From Tritrichomonas musculus (Eukaryota > Parabasalia > Tritrichomonadida > Tritrichomonadidae), in the NCBI GenBank assembly GCA_039105265.1, contig JAPFFF010000038.1:1426001-1490000 (forward strand): a stretch of 64,000 nucleotides of DNA, read 5' to 3'. Below are positions 41,077 through 51,647 of the stretch, piece by piece; the first letter of the stretch is position 1, and every line of letters begins with the position of its first letter. A program made the position numbers and the translations under genes. The notes under the pieces are model-generated. The model was not told the DNA's origin. It ran no database searches and was given only the letters and a program-made list of their open reading frames with translations.

Positions 41077-43383
41077 TTAAAGAATTGAATCCTGGAAACC
41101 GCCATCAAGCATCTCTCTCTCGAGGTCGGCTAAGCGACTCTCCTTCCTCCTGGTCTTCTTGACGATTGACACGACGATTATGGCAATTGTCAACACGGCA
41201 ACAACAACAGCGACAATGCCAATAATCATGTAGAGCATGTTCTGCTTCTTGCTGCCTGAATCAATGCCCGAATCGCCGGATGTGTCAGGAGAAGTCGAGG
41301 GAAGATCTGACGCTGGTTCAGAAGATGTCGACGATGAAGGAGCTGTCGTAGGAGCTGTGGTTGGAACTTTTGTAGGTACTTTTGTAGGAGCAGGAGTAGG
41401 GACTGTTGTTGGAACAGTGGTTGGTTCTGTTGTAGGTTCTGTTGTTGGCTCATCTTTGGTACTAGATACAACAGGTGGTTCTTTGTCAGCTTCTGAACTA
41501 GATTCAACAGGTTCTTCATTTCTGCTTTCAACACTAGATACAACAGGTGGTTCTTTGTCAGCTTCTGAACTAGATACAACTGGAACTTCATTGTTGCTTT
41601 CAACACTAGATACAACAGGTGGTTCTTTGTCAGCTTCTGAACTAGATACAACAGGTTCTTCATTTCTGCTTTCAACACTAGATACAACAGGTGGTTCTTT
41701 GTCAGCTTCTGAACTAGATACAACAGGTTCTTCATTTCTGCTTTCAACACTAGATACAACAGGTGGTTCTTTGTCAGCTTCTGAACTAGATACAACTGGA
41801 ACTTCATTGTTGCTTTCAACACTAGATACAACAGGTGGTTCTTTGTCAGCTTCTGAACTAGATTCAACAGGTTCTTCGTTTCTGCTTTCAACACTAGATA
41901 CAACAGGTGGTTCTTTGTCAGCTTCTGAACTAGATTCAACAGGTTCTTCATTTCTGCTTTCATCACTAGATACAACAGGTGGTTCTTTGTCAGCTTCTGA
42001 ACTAGATACAACAGGTTCTTCATTGTTGCTTTCAACACTAGATACAACAGGTGGTTCTTTGTCAGCTTCTGAACTAGATTCAACTGGAACTTCATTGTTG
42101 CTTTCAACACTAGATACAGCAGGTGGTTCTTTGTCAGCTTCTGAACTAGATTCAACAGGTTCTTCATTGTTGCTTTCAACACTAGAAACAGCAGGTGGTT
42201 CTTTGTCAGCTTCTGAACTAGATTCAACTGGTTCTTCATTGTTGCTTTCAACACTAGATACAGCAGGTGGTTCTTTGTCAGCTTCTGAACTAGATTCAAC
42301 TGGTTCTTCATTGTTGCTTTCAAAACTAGATACAACAGGTGGTTCTTTGTCAGCTTCTGAACTAGATTCAACTGGAACTTCATTGTTGCTTTCAACACTA
42401 GAAGCAGCAGGCTCCTCGTCTTTGCTCTCGATATTAGAAACAGCAGGTTCTTCTTTGTTGCTTTCGGCATTAGATTGAGCTGGCGTTTCTGGGTCGATTC
42501 CGGCACCATTTGAAGAAGCTTCTCCCTCATCTTCCAGTGAGGCAAAAACGTTTGTCAAAAAGTTATCAAAAAGTGGAATCCAGTTTGATGTAGAGTTTCC
42601 TGCTCCGAATCCGGTTGTTTCTCCCTTAAAAGCGTGATGCTCGACTGAAATACCTGCGTTTATCACAGCTTCTGCATTTTGTATGAATTGGCTGTAAAGA
42701 GAGTCTTCTGTTCCATATGCATAAAATGTTGATGGAACTTTTGCGTTTTTAAAGGTATTAACATCGTTGTTTGAGGCAGAAAGACTGCCATAATAAGAGT
42801 AAATGTGGCCAATTGCTGCTACGTTTGATTGAATTGAATCTAATTCGTCTGGTGTATAAGTATTGTCAAGTTTTACGGCGTTTGTTGTTCCTTGCCAATT
42901 GAGACAAAGCTCGCCACAAAGAATTCCCCCTGCTTCGAAGCCAACAACAGCGATATTGTTGGGATTGATATTGTATGATGCTGAATTTTTACGAACATAT
43001 CGTAATGCGCGTTGTAAATCAAGAGCTCCTTCTTCTAGAGTGTATGGGTTGACTCTGTAGCTGACAACAAAGCATTGGTATCCAAGAGCTGATAATCGGT
43101 CGGCAACAGAAGAGCCTTCTGATTCCATGTTTCGAGTTTGAAAAGATCCACCGGGACAAATTAGAACTGCCCCTTTGATCTCACCTTGAGCTGGGGAGTA
43201 ATGGATAAATGGAATGAAATCTGGTGCGTCAAAATATCCTTCATCGGATGAGTACATCTTTTTAGCTGGCATTGTCTCTTCATCCCAAAGTAAAAGTGTT
43301 TGTATTTCAGACTTAATTAATTTTAGAGCAAGAAAAAACAAAAGCATTTGTTTATTTATATAAAGTTTTAATAAATAATACAA
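41077..43383 (-). CDS. Type I surface protein: inactive esterase-like domain on a mucin-like repeat stalk
   Basis: 768 residues. A signal peptide is visible near residues 12-26 (MLLFFLALKLIKS); the upstream Met at residue 1 follows TCAATTT, and the true start may be either. Residues about 35-285 are an alpha/beta-hydrolase of the acetyl-esterase type: ICPGGSFQ for the oxyanion loop, YRVNPY, then VVGFEAGG where the nucleophile elbow G-x-S-x-G should be. Residue 150 is Glu instead of Ser. The expected catalytic His region reads GETTGFG (Thr257 for His), while Asp of GTEDSLY remains. It is therefore probably a non-catalytic binding domain. Residues about 300-640 are Ser/Glu/Pro repeats of 24 residues, then a Thr/Pro stalk, a membrane helix (about 715-741) and a basic/acidic tail. 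Confidence 0.82.
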   Translation of the reverse strand: MYYLLKLYINKQMLLFFLALKLIKSEIQTLLLWDEETMPAKKMYSSDEGYFDAPDFIPFIHYSPAQGEIKGAVLICPGGSFQTRNMESEGSSVADRLSALGYQCFVVSYRVNPYTLEEGALDLQRALRYVRKNSASYNINPNNIAVVGFEAGGILCGELCLNWQGTTNAVKLDNTYTPDELDSIQSNVAAIGHIYSYYGSLSASNNDVNTFKNAKVPSTFYAYGTEDSLYSQFIQNAEAVINAGISVEHHAFKGETTGFGAGNSTSNWIPLFDNFLTNVFASLEDEGEASSNGAGIDPETPAQSNAESNKEEPAVSNIESKDEEPAASSVESNNEVPVESSSEADKEPPVVSSFESNNEEPVESSSEADKEPPAVSSVESNNEEPVESSSEADKEPPAVSSVESNNEEPVESSSEADKEPPAVSSVESNNEVPVESSSEADKEPPVVSSVESNNEEPVVSSSEADKEPPVVSSDESRNEEPVESSSEADKEPPVVSSVESRNEEPVESSSEADKEPPVVSSVESNNEVPVVSSSEADKEPPVVSSVESRNEEPVVSSSEADKEPPVVSSVESRNEEPVVSSSEADKEPPVVSSVESNNEVPVVSSSEADKEPPVVSSVESRNEEPVESSSEADKEPPVVSSTKDEPTTEPTTEPTTVPTTVPTPAPTKVPTKVPTTAPTTAPSSSTSSEPASDLPSTSPDTSGDSGIDSGSKKQNMLYMIIGIVAVVVAVLTIAIIVVSIVKKTRRKESRLADLEREMLDGGFQDSIL
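41460..42400 (-). repeat. 72-bp coding tandem repeat (13 units)
   Basis: Thirteen 24-codon units, each with SSEADKEPP(V/A)VSS, differ mainly at three sites (ES(N/R)NE, NE(E/V)PV, PV(E/V)SS). Two shorter, diverged units precede them. No stop occurs in several alternative frames, a by-product of the repeat. Confidence 0.92.
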
Positions 43384-44722
43384 AAATTGAGTTTTCAGAA
43401 AAAATCAATTCAATAGTACGGTTTTTATATAAATATTTTTAATGATTATCATATCTTTTTTATTTTTTTTTATTTTATAAATTTTGAATAATCTCCGATA
43501 CAGAAAAACAAACAAAAAATTAAGTTGTTTTTATTGAGATTTTATTTGAAAGTTTTCTTAGAAAAAATTGTTTACTTTTACAATTTTTAATCATTTCAAT
43601 AGAGGATAAGAACTCAATTACTCGGGACTTTTTTACTCTTAGAATAATTATTTTAAATTTATATTTTTCTATATTTAATAATTTTACATTTTCTCGTTTT
43701 TACAGATACAATTTGTAAATATTAAATTATATAATTAGATAATTATGTTTGTATAATTGAGAAAATAATCTATATAAAATAATTTTAAAATCTGTTTATA
43801 TTGATTAATATTACATTAAAATTCTTTTAAATAGCATATATAATAAAATATAATATAATAATATATAAATAATGCCATATGAAATCTAAAATAAATCTAA
43901 TGATTTAAGGGACAACAGACAAAATTTTGAAAATTGAATGAGTAAAATTCAATGAGTTCCCACAAAATAAAATATTAAAAATTTTTAATATTCTTGGGTT
44001 TTAAAAAAGGGAAATAGTAATTATTAATATTGTATATATTCATGAACATCATATTGAGTATTTTCTTATGCAAAGAAATAAAAAATTAAATAGAAATAAA
44101 AATATTTATTAAATAAAGGATGAAAATTTGATTCAGATAATATAATTCTAAAAGTATTATATACACACTTAGATTAGACGTTGCTCCCTGCAGAAGAGCT
44201 CCGAATTCTAATTCATGAGGCCAAGAAGAAAAATGGCGCCTCTTAAACATGCCAAAAGGCCAATTATTTAAAGCTCTAACCGTGTTTTTAATTTCAAAAA
44301 GTTGATATTCTCAAAAAGTTATGTTTTTGTGAGCTGTTCTCAATTAAAAAACGTGTTTTTTGATCGTTTTTGCCTCAAAAAAATATTCACTTTTTGAATG
44401 CTTTTTCCTTTCTCCCGCGGTTCTCTAATGAAAAGAATAAATTTGAGCATGGATTTTGATTAATATTAAATATGACCTATGTTTCTACCTTTATAGTTTA
44501 TTCATTCATCAAATAAATTGACTTAAATATTTACAAAGATCGTTTATAACTTTAATACAGAAATTTCAATATAATTTTAGAAATTCAAATGCTAAGAACG
44601 AATTATTGAAGATAAGATATAAAAAGGAAAAAGTAGAACAGTGTTTTTATAGGAAAAAAAATAATACAAATTGTGAATATTGGCAGAATTATTTTTTTAA
44701 TTTGTAAATTTGCATGTTTTAT
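43384..44722. other. Intergenic region
   Basis: 1.3 kb, A/T-rich. A short less AT-rich patch at about 44180-44280 (ATGAGGCCAAGAAGAAAAAT region) has an 18-codon frame and may be a gene-end fragment. Two TCAAAAAGT words lie at 44294 and 44311. Nothing else seen. Confidence 0.45.
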
Positions 44723-46762
44723 TTATATTATGAAACCTTTGATATATTTTTGAAATTTAATTGGGGTCATAAAAGTAATATTTTTACTATCTTTAAAAGC
44801 AAAATCGTCTATGTATTCTATTTCTGAGTTTTTATCTAATTCGAATATTTGAAGATTAGGACATAACGAGAAAGCATAACAAACAATATTTGTTGTATGG
44901 CGAGGAATAGAAATACTTTCAATTGATGTATTATAAAACGCATAATCTTCAATTACTTGAAGTTCTGAATTTTTTGAAAAATCAACATTTCGAAGCAACA
45001 CACAATCAGAGAATGTCGATCCACAGATTCTTTTTATGTGTTGTGGAATAAATATTCTTTCAATTGAAGAATTAAAAAAGGCTCTTTGCTCGATAATTCT
45101 AAGCTCAGAATTATTTGGAATTTCAACTTTATGCAAATTTTTACAATAAAAGAACGCGCCACGGCCAATTCTTGTCACTTGCCTAGGAATTGAAATGCAT
45201 TTAATTGAAGAATCAGAAAATGCGCGATCTTCAATTATCCGAAGATTCGAATCAAATGGGAATTCAACATAACGAAGCTTTTTGCATGCATTGAATGCAC
45301 AAGAACCAATGATTTCAATAAAACTAGGAATTGTTGCTTTTTCAATATCACGTGGAGCAAAAACGAGTACATCGAATTTTCTTTTTTCAAAAGATGATTT
45401 TCCAACAATGAATTGATCATTGTACAACGAATAACAGTTGTTATTTTGATCAATTTTTATTTTCTTCAGTTGTAATGCTCCATTGCACCAACCTTCTCTG
45501 AGTTCAGTTAACTTTTCAGGAAGTGAAAGACTTTCTACTTGAACTTCATAGAATGCATTTTCTTCAATAATTTGAAGTACAGAATTTGGAGCAATTTCAA
45601 CATGCTGAAGTTGAGAACAACCATAAAAAGCATTCTTTCCGATTTCAACAACTTTACATGGAATTGAAATGCTTTCAATTTTTGTTCCATAGAAAGTGTA
45701 TTCTTCTATTTTTTGTAGGTTTGAATTAGCAGGAATTTCAACTTGTTGAAGCTGCTTGCAATATGAGAAAGCAGCCTTGCCTATCTTTGTTACATGATGA
45801 GGAATTTGAATGCTTTCAATTGAAGATTTTGAAAAGGCATGTTTTCCAATTATTTTAAGATTTGAATCATGAGGAATTGTAACTTGATGAAGGCATTCAC
45901 ATTCATTAAATGCATATGGAGCAATAGTTTCTATAAATTTCGGAATTGTAGCTGTTTCAATGTCGCGTGGTGCAAAAATGAGAATATCGAAAATATCTTT
46001 TTCTGGAGATGATTTGCCAATGAGGAATTTGTCATCATATACTTTATAATAGTTGTTGTCCGGTGCAACGTTGATTGATTTTAGCTTTCTCGTGCCATTG
46101 CACCATCCATTTTGGAATTCAATGAAATTGACTGGAATTGTAAAGTTCTCAATTTTTGTATTATAAAATGCTGATTTTCCTATTTTTGTAAGTTTTGAAT
46201 CTGATGGAATTTCGAATTTTTTAAGATTTTCGCAGTATTCAAATGCATAGGGAGCAATAATTTCAATAAAACTTGGCAGTTTAACTTTTTCAATATTGCG
46301 TGGTGCAAATATGAGAACATTATAATCTTCTTTTTCTGTTGATGATTTTCCAATAAGGAATTTATCGTTGTATACTTTATAGTAATTGTTATTTGGAGTT
46401 ATATTGATTTTGAATAAAGATCTTGTTGACTTGAAACAGTCTTTTTGGAGTTCCATCAGATTTTTTGGAAGAGTTATAGACTCAATTGATGAATTAGAAA
46501 AACCATTATTATCAATGATTTTTATTTCTGAATCATTTGCAAATTCAATCTTTTGGATGCAATAATTAAATGTTAGAGCTGATTTGAAAAAATTTGTTAT
46601 TAAGTACTCTTGAGAATTATCAACAACATATCGTGGAATCAATACAGATTCTTTTGTTATTCTAAAAACATTAGCAATTTTTTTTTGGTGATCAATAACA
46701 TAAACAACTCCATCCTTTTCTGCTGCTGGATATAACGGTTTAAAGGACTGATCATCATCCAT
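44723..46762 (-). CDS. BspA-like leucine-rich-repeat protein
   Basis: 679 residues, no signal peptide or membrane helix. Most of the protein is LRR_5 (Treponema/BspA-type) repeats of about 23 residues with the pattern IPxxVTxIGxxAFxxCxxLxxVEIPxxS. Three larger blocks (about 130-195, 215-305 and 430-500) share an insert of the form NNYYKVY(N/D)DKFLIGKSS followed by FAPR(D/N)IE, so they were duplicated as units. The N-terminal 60 residues (KDGVVYVIDHQKKIANVFRI) are unrelated. BspA-like proteins are a very large family in Trichomonas and some are surface adhesins; the absence of a signal peptide argues for a cytosolic member or non-classical export. A TCATTT motif lies about 25 nt upstream of the ATG. 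Confidence 0.85.
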   Translation of the reverse strand: MDDDQSFKPLYPAAEKDGVVYVIDHQKKIANVFRITKESVLIPRYVVDNSQEYLITNFFKSALTFNYCIQKIEFANDSEIKIIDNNGFSNSSIESITLPKNLMELQKDCFKSTRSLFKINITPNNNYYKVYNDKFLIGKSSTEKEDYNVLIFAPRNIEKVKLPSFIEIIAPYAFEYCENLKKFEIPSDSKLTKIGKSAFYNTKIENFTIPVNFIEFQNGWCNGTRKLKSINVAPDNNYYKVYDDKFLIGKSSPEKDIFDILIFAPRDIETATIPKFIETIAPYAFNECECLHQVTIPHDSNLKIIGKHAFSKSSIESIQIPHHVTKIGKAAFSYCKQLQQVEIPANSNLQKIEEYTFYGTKIESISIPCKVVEIGKNAFYGCSQLQHVEIAPNSVLQIIEENAFYEVQVESLSLPEKLTELREGWCNGALQLKKIKIDQNNNCYSLYNDQFIVGKSSFEKRKFDVLVFAPRDIEKATIPSFIEIIGSCAFNACKKLRYVEFPFDSNLRIIEDRAFSDSSIKCISIPRQVTRIGRGAFFYCKNLHKVEIPNNSELRIIEQRAFFNSSIERIFIPQHIKRICGSTFSDCVLLRNVDFSKNSELQVIEDYAFYNTSIESISIPRHTTNIVCYAFSLCPNLQIFELDKNSEIEYIDDFAFKDSKNITFMTPIKFQKYIKGFII

Positions 46763-48119
46763 GATTCAATTAAATTAGTATGAAATGAATCCAAAATTTT
46801 CAAATTTGGATATTTTCAAAATCAAGGAACTATATGAGAAGTGATTCAAATTTTTCAATTGAAATTAGGAAGTTTAACATTCAATTTCTATTGAATTAAT
46901 TTAATATAGTTGTACTTTTGTGAGGAGATTTCAAAAAGTGGAAAATCCTCAGAAAAAATAATCTAAATAAAACGCAAAAAAAAAAAAAAAATTTTTTTAG
47001 GTTACAAAATTTTTACCGATTCTTACGGCCAGCCGCGGGGTCTCGACTCTGCTTCGCTTTGCTCAGCCTCGCTCGACGCCCGCTAGGCGGTATGTAGCCT
47101 CGGGAAAAATTAAGTAAAAATATAAAAAAAATTTATTTTATCCAGCATTTATGAACCCTGCTGGGACTGTGCCACTCATTCATTGCTTTATAGCTTCACA
47201 TTACTTTTTTATAATAAAAAAGCATTGCAATTAACAATCAGATAAAAAAATCCAAATTTGTTATCTATACATTTTTATTTTAATATCAGATATATTTAAT
47301 GAAACTGATTTTGATTTTGTTAATATCCCACAACCAATCAATAAACAATGAAAGCCCAATATTTTTTTATTATGAGAGATTTGATTTTAAAAAATTGAAT
47401 AAATATCTAGAAAAATTGAACACTCTAACTTTTTGCTTGGGAAATTATCACCATTAGAAAAAGATATAGTAAATTACTTTATCATTAAATCATAATTATT
47501 ATCTAAAAGTTTGGCCTTTTTCGAAGATCTAGATTAGTATTATCAATAATTATACAAAAGGTTCATGATAAAAAGGGAAACTTGCTTTCCCAAATCTAAA
47601 AAAAACTTTCAAAAAAATATTTTGTAAAATATTCAATTTCTTTATTAACGAAGTGGTTGAATAGAAATTTCCAATTTTAGAGAACTGAAATATTTTGAAC
47701 AAAAATTTTGATTTATATTAAGAAAAAAATCTTTAAAGCTATAAATAAATTGATAATTTAAATTTAATATGCATCTTAAAACCAAGTATTAAAGTATTTA
47801 ATACAAATGATAAATTTTTTATTAAAAATAAGAGCTTTTAATTTCCGATATATTATTTCAAATAAAGGTCTTTTTTTTTTTTTTTTGACCTATGATAACA
47901 TCGTACTAAATATTGATTCAACATTTTTTGTTGAAAATTATATTTCAATTAAACAGTTTAGAAGAATTATTTGTAATTTATAAAAAAATGGAGTTTATTC
48001 AATTTTTTTTATCTCAAATTTTATTTTGAAAATTCAATTAAATATTTATGATTATATTCAATTATTTGAAATTATACAATAATTGAATTAAAATTCTAAC
48101 GTACTCAAATTCCGAAAAT
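46763..48119. other. Intergenic region with a GC-rich island
   Basis: 1.36 kb. Apart from the GC-rich patch at 47034-47103 it is A/T-rich with homopolymer runs. No gene seen. Confidence 0.5.
47034..47103. other. 70-bp GC-rich island
   Basis: CGGCCAGCCGCGGGGTCTCG and the following bases to CCTCGGG form the most GC-rich patch in any non-coding part of the window. It has local near-repeats (TCGACTCTGCTTCG / TCGCTCGACGCCCG). No tRNA fold or coding frame is evident. It could be a structured RNA, a mobile-element scar or foreign DNA. Confidence 0.4.
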
Positions 48120-51100
48120 ATGATTTTAACCAATGTCCTTTGGTTTATACTTTTTTCGATATTTGCACAAAGCAAAACTCGAGAAAAGCCATCTAAATTA
48201 AATTCTTTTACGTACATGACATATTCAGGAAAAGAATATAAACTTTCTTCTCCTTATCAATATATCAACAAAAATGCAAGCATTTTCCGCCGTATTTATA
48301 ACAAATTTGTTAAAAATAACGAAGATCCAGATGAAGGTTATTGGTATTATGTCCACTTTCTTGTTAAAGATCTTCGTCAATTAAGTGATTCTCTTGAATT
48401 TACGATAAGGAATGCAGTTATAAGGAACACATTTATAATATATCTGAAAAACAGTCAACTCCAAGAGATTAAAGACCTTTCTCTTATCGCAAAAATTGAC
48501 GCTTCAGATAAAATTAATCAAGATGGAGGTTCAATTGAAGATGTAATCTATTTTGTTGTTTCAACCAAGCCAAACTTTGTACTTCCACCAAATCCAAGTC
48601 TCTATACGATTGTCCGTCGAAATAATGAAGAATCGTATCTTGTCCTAATTGAATCAGATGATCTTGAGAAAGACGGATATATCGAAAAGAAGAAAGCTGC
48701 AGCCCAAGCATTATCATTAATACCAGAAGTTAAATCAGTTCATACCTATACACCTCCCAAAATCAAAAACAATCTTATGACCGGATATACTCAGAAAAAT
48801 GATATAATCAAAAACATCCAAACCAACAAAAGCAACAACATAGTTTATTTCCCACGTTATATTAACGATGAAGGCATTAACGGTGAAGGTGAAATTATCA
48901 CCATACAAGACACGCCGATAGACTATTTCCATTCAATGTTCTATGATCCGAGCGCCAAATTCAAACTCAACAGTCACATGCCAACTCACAGGAAGATTGT
49001 CTACTATGGCTACACTAGCAACTATCTGACTTCCCTTTTAGGCAAAATTGAAGATAATGAACACGGCACGCATGTGGCCGGCACGACTGCTGGCAAAAGT
49101 AACTGTGAAAACGATATGACGATGGGAACGAGTCTTTTTAATGGGAATGCGCCAGATGCCAAGATTCTTTATGCTGGTGGATTAAATGACGTCAGTTCAA
49201 CGAAACTTGCAGAACTCATGAAGACGTACAATTCGACCATTTCAACGAACAGTTGGGGAGTTGACGGTTATAACGATAGGATCAATTATGAGTATGGAAA
49301 GTTAGCTTATGATAATCCGAACTTTCTTTTCCTATTTGCAGCTGGGAATGAGTACGACCAAGGGAACTTCACAGTCTGTGATCCAGGTGGTTCAAAGAAC
49401 GTTTTAACAGTTGGAGCGATGGGTGATTTTCTTGAAGATTTTCACAAGTATAAAATAGAAAGTATGAGCAATCCATCGTTAACAGTTGAAGCTTATGCAT
49501 TGCTTGATGCAGATCCGTGGGTTATTGGCTCAGTTGGCTCCACATCGAGCAGTAAAGTTGTCGTTGTCGATGCCACAAAAGGAAGTCAATGTAACCTTCT
49601 TTACGGAAGTTGGGTCACAGTTCTTTATGCGAAGTCTGGCAGTGGTCTTGATTGGATCTACAAATGTGAACAAGGAGACACGAGCGGCATCTTGTATACA
49701 TATGATAGTAAATTATTGACAATTTTAAGTAGCGGAGGAAAAGTGAAGATAACAGACATTACTCCATTCAATAATTCAAAGCCAATCACGCATGCAGATT
49801 ACTCTTCTGGTGGCCCAGGAAACAAAGGAATATTGAAGCCAGACATAATGACGCCTGGTACACATATAACTAGTGCTAAATCAAGGAAGATGGCAGATGG
49901 TGTCCATGGATGTAGAGATGATGATGAAGCAGACTTCACATTCATGCAAGGAACATCGATGGCAACTCCAAATGCAGCAGGTGCGGTTGCACTTGTTAGT
50001 GAATATTTCAAGAAGAAGTGGCCATATGCAAAAGTCAAATTGGATGGTGTCACAATGCGTGCATTGATGATCAATTCATGCAAACATCCACATGGTTCAA
50101 AAACGCCAGATATTTTGTTTGGACATGGAATTGTTGATCTTTCAACAATCCTTCCATTTGACAAGAGTTTTGGTGTTCAAATTACGAATCCTGAGAAACT
50201 TCCTTCAATATCAGAGAATAGTCATCTTGTTGCAGAAATTGAAGTCAAAAATAATAAATGTGATTTACAAATAACGATGTCATATTTGGATCCAATGCTT
50301 GAACAGACTTCAATTGTTCCTCTCACACGTGATCTTGATCTTGTTGTCATTTCGAGAAAAGGAAAACGATACATTGGTGATCATCTTGAGAGTGAAGATG
50401 CACAGCATTTTTCAACGAATGAGAAAGTCATTATTAAAAAAGGAGAGATTGAACCTGGTAAGTATATTGTGCATATTTATTCAAATGATTTCATGGACAC
50501 TGGATTGAGTACCGAGAGACAAAGTTTCTCAGTAGTTGCAACTGGTCCAATTGATAATCAATACATAACATTTGGAACACCTGTTGTTGTTGGTGCCTTG
50601 CCAACACCAACACCATCATGCGCTCCAACACCCTCAGTTTCACAATCACCAACACCATCACGTTCAAAGTCTCCCCCAGCAACACAAACACCACCAGCAA
50701 CGCAATCACCAACACCATCAAAAACGCCAACACAGTCGGCAATTGGAACACCTCCACCTTCTGAGACACCAACACAATCGGCCACGCAATCTGCTACCCA
50801 ATCAGCTACACAGTCTGCTTCACCTTCTGCTTCACAATCACCTTCACCATCAGCTTCACAGTCACCTTCTCAATCACCAACGGAGTCACCTTCTCAATCG
50901 CCAACTCAGTCCGCGACAGAGTCTCCTTCTGAAACTCCAATGGCAAGTCCAACACAATCACCTCTTCCTCCAAAGACTCCTCTTGGCACTCCTCTTGCAA
51001 CAGCAACACCGACAGCTTCTGAAACAGCTTCAGCTTCTTTGTCACCTTCAATGTCGCCAACTCCATATCACAATGAGACTGACAATTACTTCATTGAAAT

Positions 51101-51647
51101 TTCATGTCCTTGTGATAATTGTAATCAAACTAATCCAACTGAATGTGCATGTGATGAGTACCATATCGGTTCTTTCTGTCAGGCAGAGATTTCTATTGTT
51201 CATGGCTCTAAAATCCAATTCACTGTCGCTTCGTTGGAAGTAAAAAGAGTCAAATTCATCTCAGGAAAAGACATCCTTTCAATTAAATCAAAAGCAAGCT
51301 CATTCTTCGATAATGTTACTCTTTGGTATGACGATAATTGTTATGTAACAATAAATGAATATCAGCATTACACGAGAGCTGGTGTTTTCTTGAGCAGCGC
51401 CGTCAATTTGGACCACGCAAGAAAAACTGTCTGCATTGCAATATTCAACAACAATTACGAGTCAGCTAGCTACACGGTAGAGGTCTCTGAAAAGAAAAAT
51501 TATACTTATATCATTGTAGGTGTCATTTGTGCAGTTGTCATCATTGTCGGAATTATTGTTTTCATAGTGCTTTATAAGAAGGGAAAGCTTACATGCTTTA
51601 CATGTTTTTCAAAGCTTGGCGTTTCTAATGCTTCTGTTGAACCATAA
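48120..51647 (+). CDS. Membrane-anchored subtilisin-like serine protease (family S8)
   Basis: 1175 residues. Signal peptide at 1-18 (MILTNVLWFILFSIFAQS). A pro-region runs to about 240. The S8 catalytic triad is Asp264 (IQDTPID), His315 (NEHGTHVAGTTAG) and Ser613 (GTSMATPNAAG), with the oxyanion-hole Asn in FAAGNEYD. About 300 residues separate His and Ser, longer than usual; the insert (about 445-560) looks like a protease-associated domain. A beta-rich domain (about 680-800) follows, then a Pro/Thr/Ser/Gln stalk (about 820-985), a small Cys-rich EGF-like segment (CPCDNCNQTNPTECACDEYH), a further beta domain, a membrane helix (about 1123-1150) and a short tail. It probably cleaves proteins at the cell surface. 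All catalytic residues are present. Confidence 0.92.
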   Translation: MILTNVLWFILFSIFAQSKTREKPSKLNSFTYMTYSGKEYKLSSPYQYINKNASIFRRIYNKFVKNNEDPDEGYWYYVHFLVKDLRQLSDSLEFTIRNAVIRNTFIIYLKNSQLQEIKDLSLIAKIDASDKINQDGGSIEDVIYFVVSTKPNFVLPPNPSLYTIVRRNNEESYLVLIESDDLEKDGYIEKKKAAAQALSLIPEVKSVHTYTPPKIKNNLMTGYTQKNDIIKNIQTNKSNNIVYFPRYINDEGINGEGEIITIQDTPIDYFHSMFYDPSAKFKLNSHMPTHRKIVYYGYTSNYLTSLLGKIEDNEHGTHVAGTTAGKSNCENDMTMGTSLFNGNAPDAKILYAGGLNDVSSTKLAELMKTYNSTISTNSWGVDGYNDRINYEYGKLAYDNPNFLFLFAAGNEYDQGNFTVCDPGGSKNVLTVGAMGDFLEDFHKYKIESMSNPSLTVEAYALLDADPWVIGSVGSTSSSKVVVVDATKGSQCNLLYGSWVTVLYAKSGSGLDWIYKCEQGDTSGILYTYDSKLLTILSSGGKVKITDITPFNNSKPITHADYSSGGPGNKGILKPDIMTPGTHITSAKSRKMADGVHGCRDDDEADFTFMQGTSMATPNAAGAVALVSEYFKKKWPYAKVKLDGVTMRALMINSCKHPHGSKTPDILFGHGIVDLSTILPFDKSFGVQITNPEKLPSISENSHLVAEIEVKNNKCDLQITMSYLDPMLEQTSIVPLTRDLDLVVISRKGKRYIGDHLESEDAQHFSTNEKVIIKKGEIEPGKYIVHIYSNDFMDTGLSTERQSFSVVATGPIDNQYITFGTPVVVGALPTPTPSCAPTPSVSQSPTPSRSKSPPATQTPPATQSPTPSKTPTQSAIGTPPPSETPTQSATQSATQSATQSASPSASQSPSPSASQSPSQSPTESPSQSPTQSATESPSETPMASPTQSPLPPKTPLGTPLATATPTASETASASLSPSMSPTPYHNETDNYFIEISCPCDNCNQTNPTECACDEYHIGSFCQAEISIVHGSKIQFTVASLEVKRVKFISGKDILSIKSKASSFFDNVTLWYDDNCYVTINEYQHYTRAGVFLSSAVNLDHARKTVCIAIFNNNYESASYTVEVSEKKNYTYIIVGVICAVVIIVGIIVFIVLYKKGKLTCFTCFSKLGVSNASVEP

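Noticed and set aside
41237-42478. 413-codon plus-strand open frame opposite the esterase stalk
   Set aside because: It exists because the 72-bp repeat lacks stops in this frame; composition is the mirror of the stalk and there is no start context.
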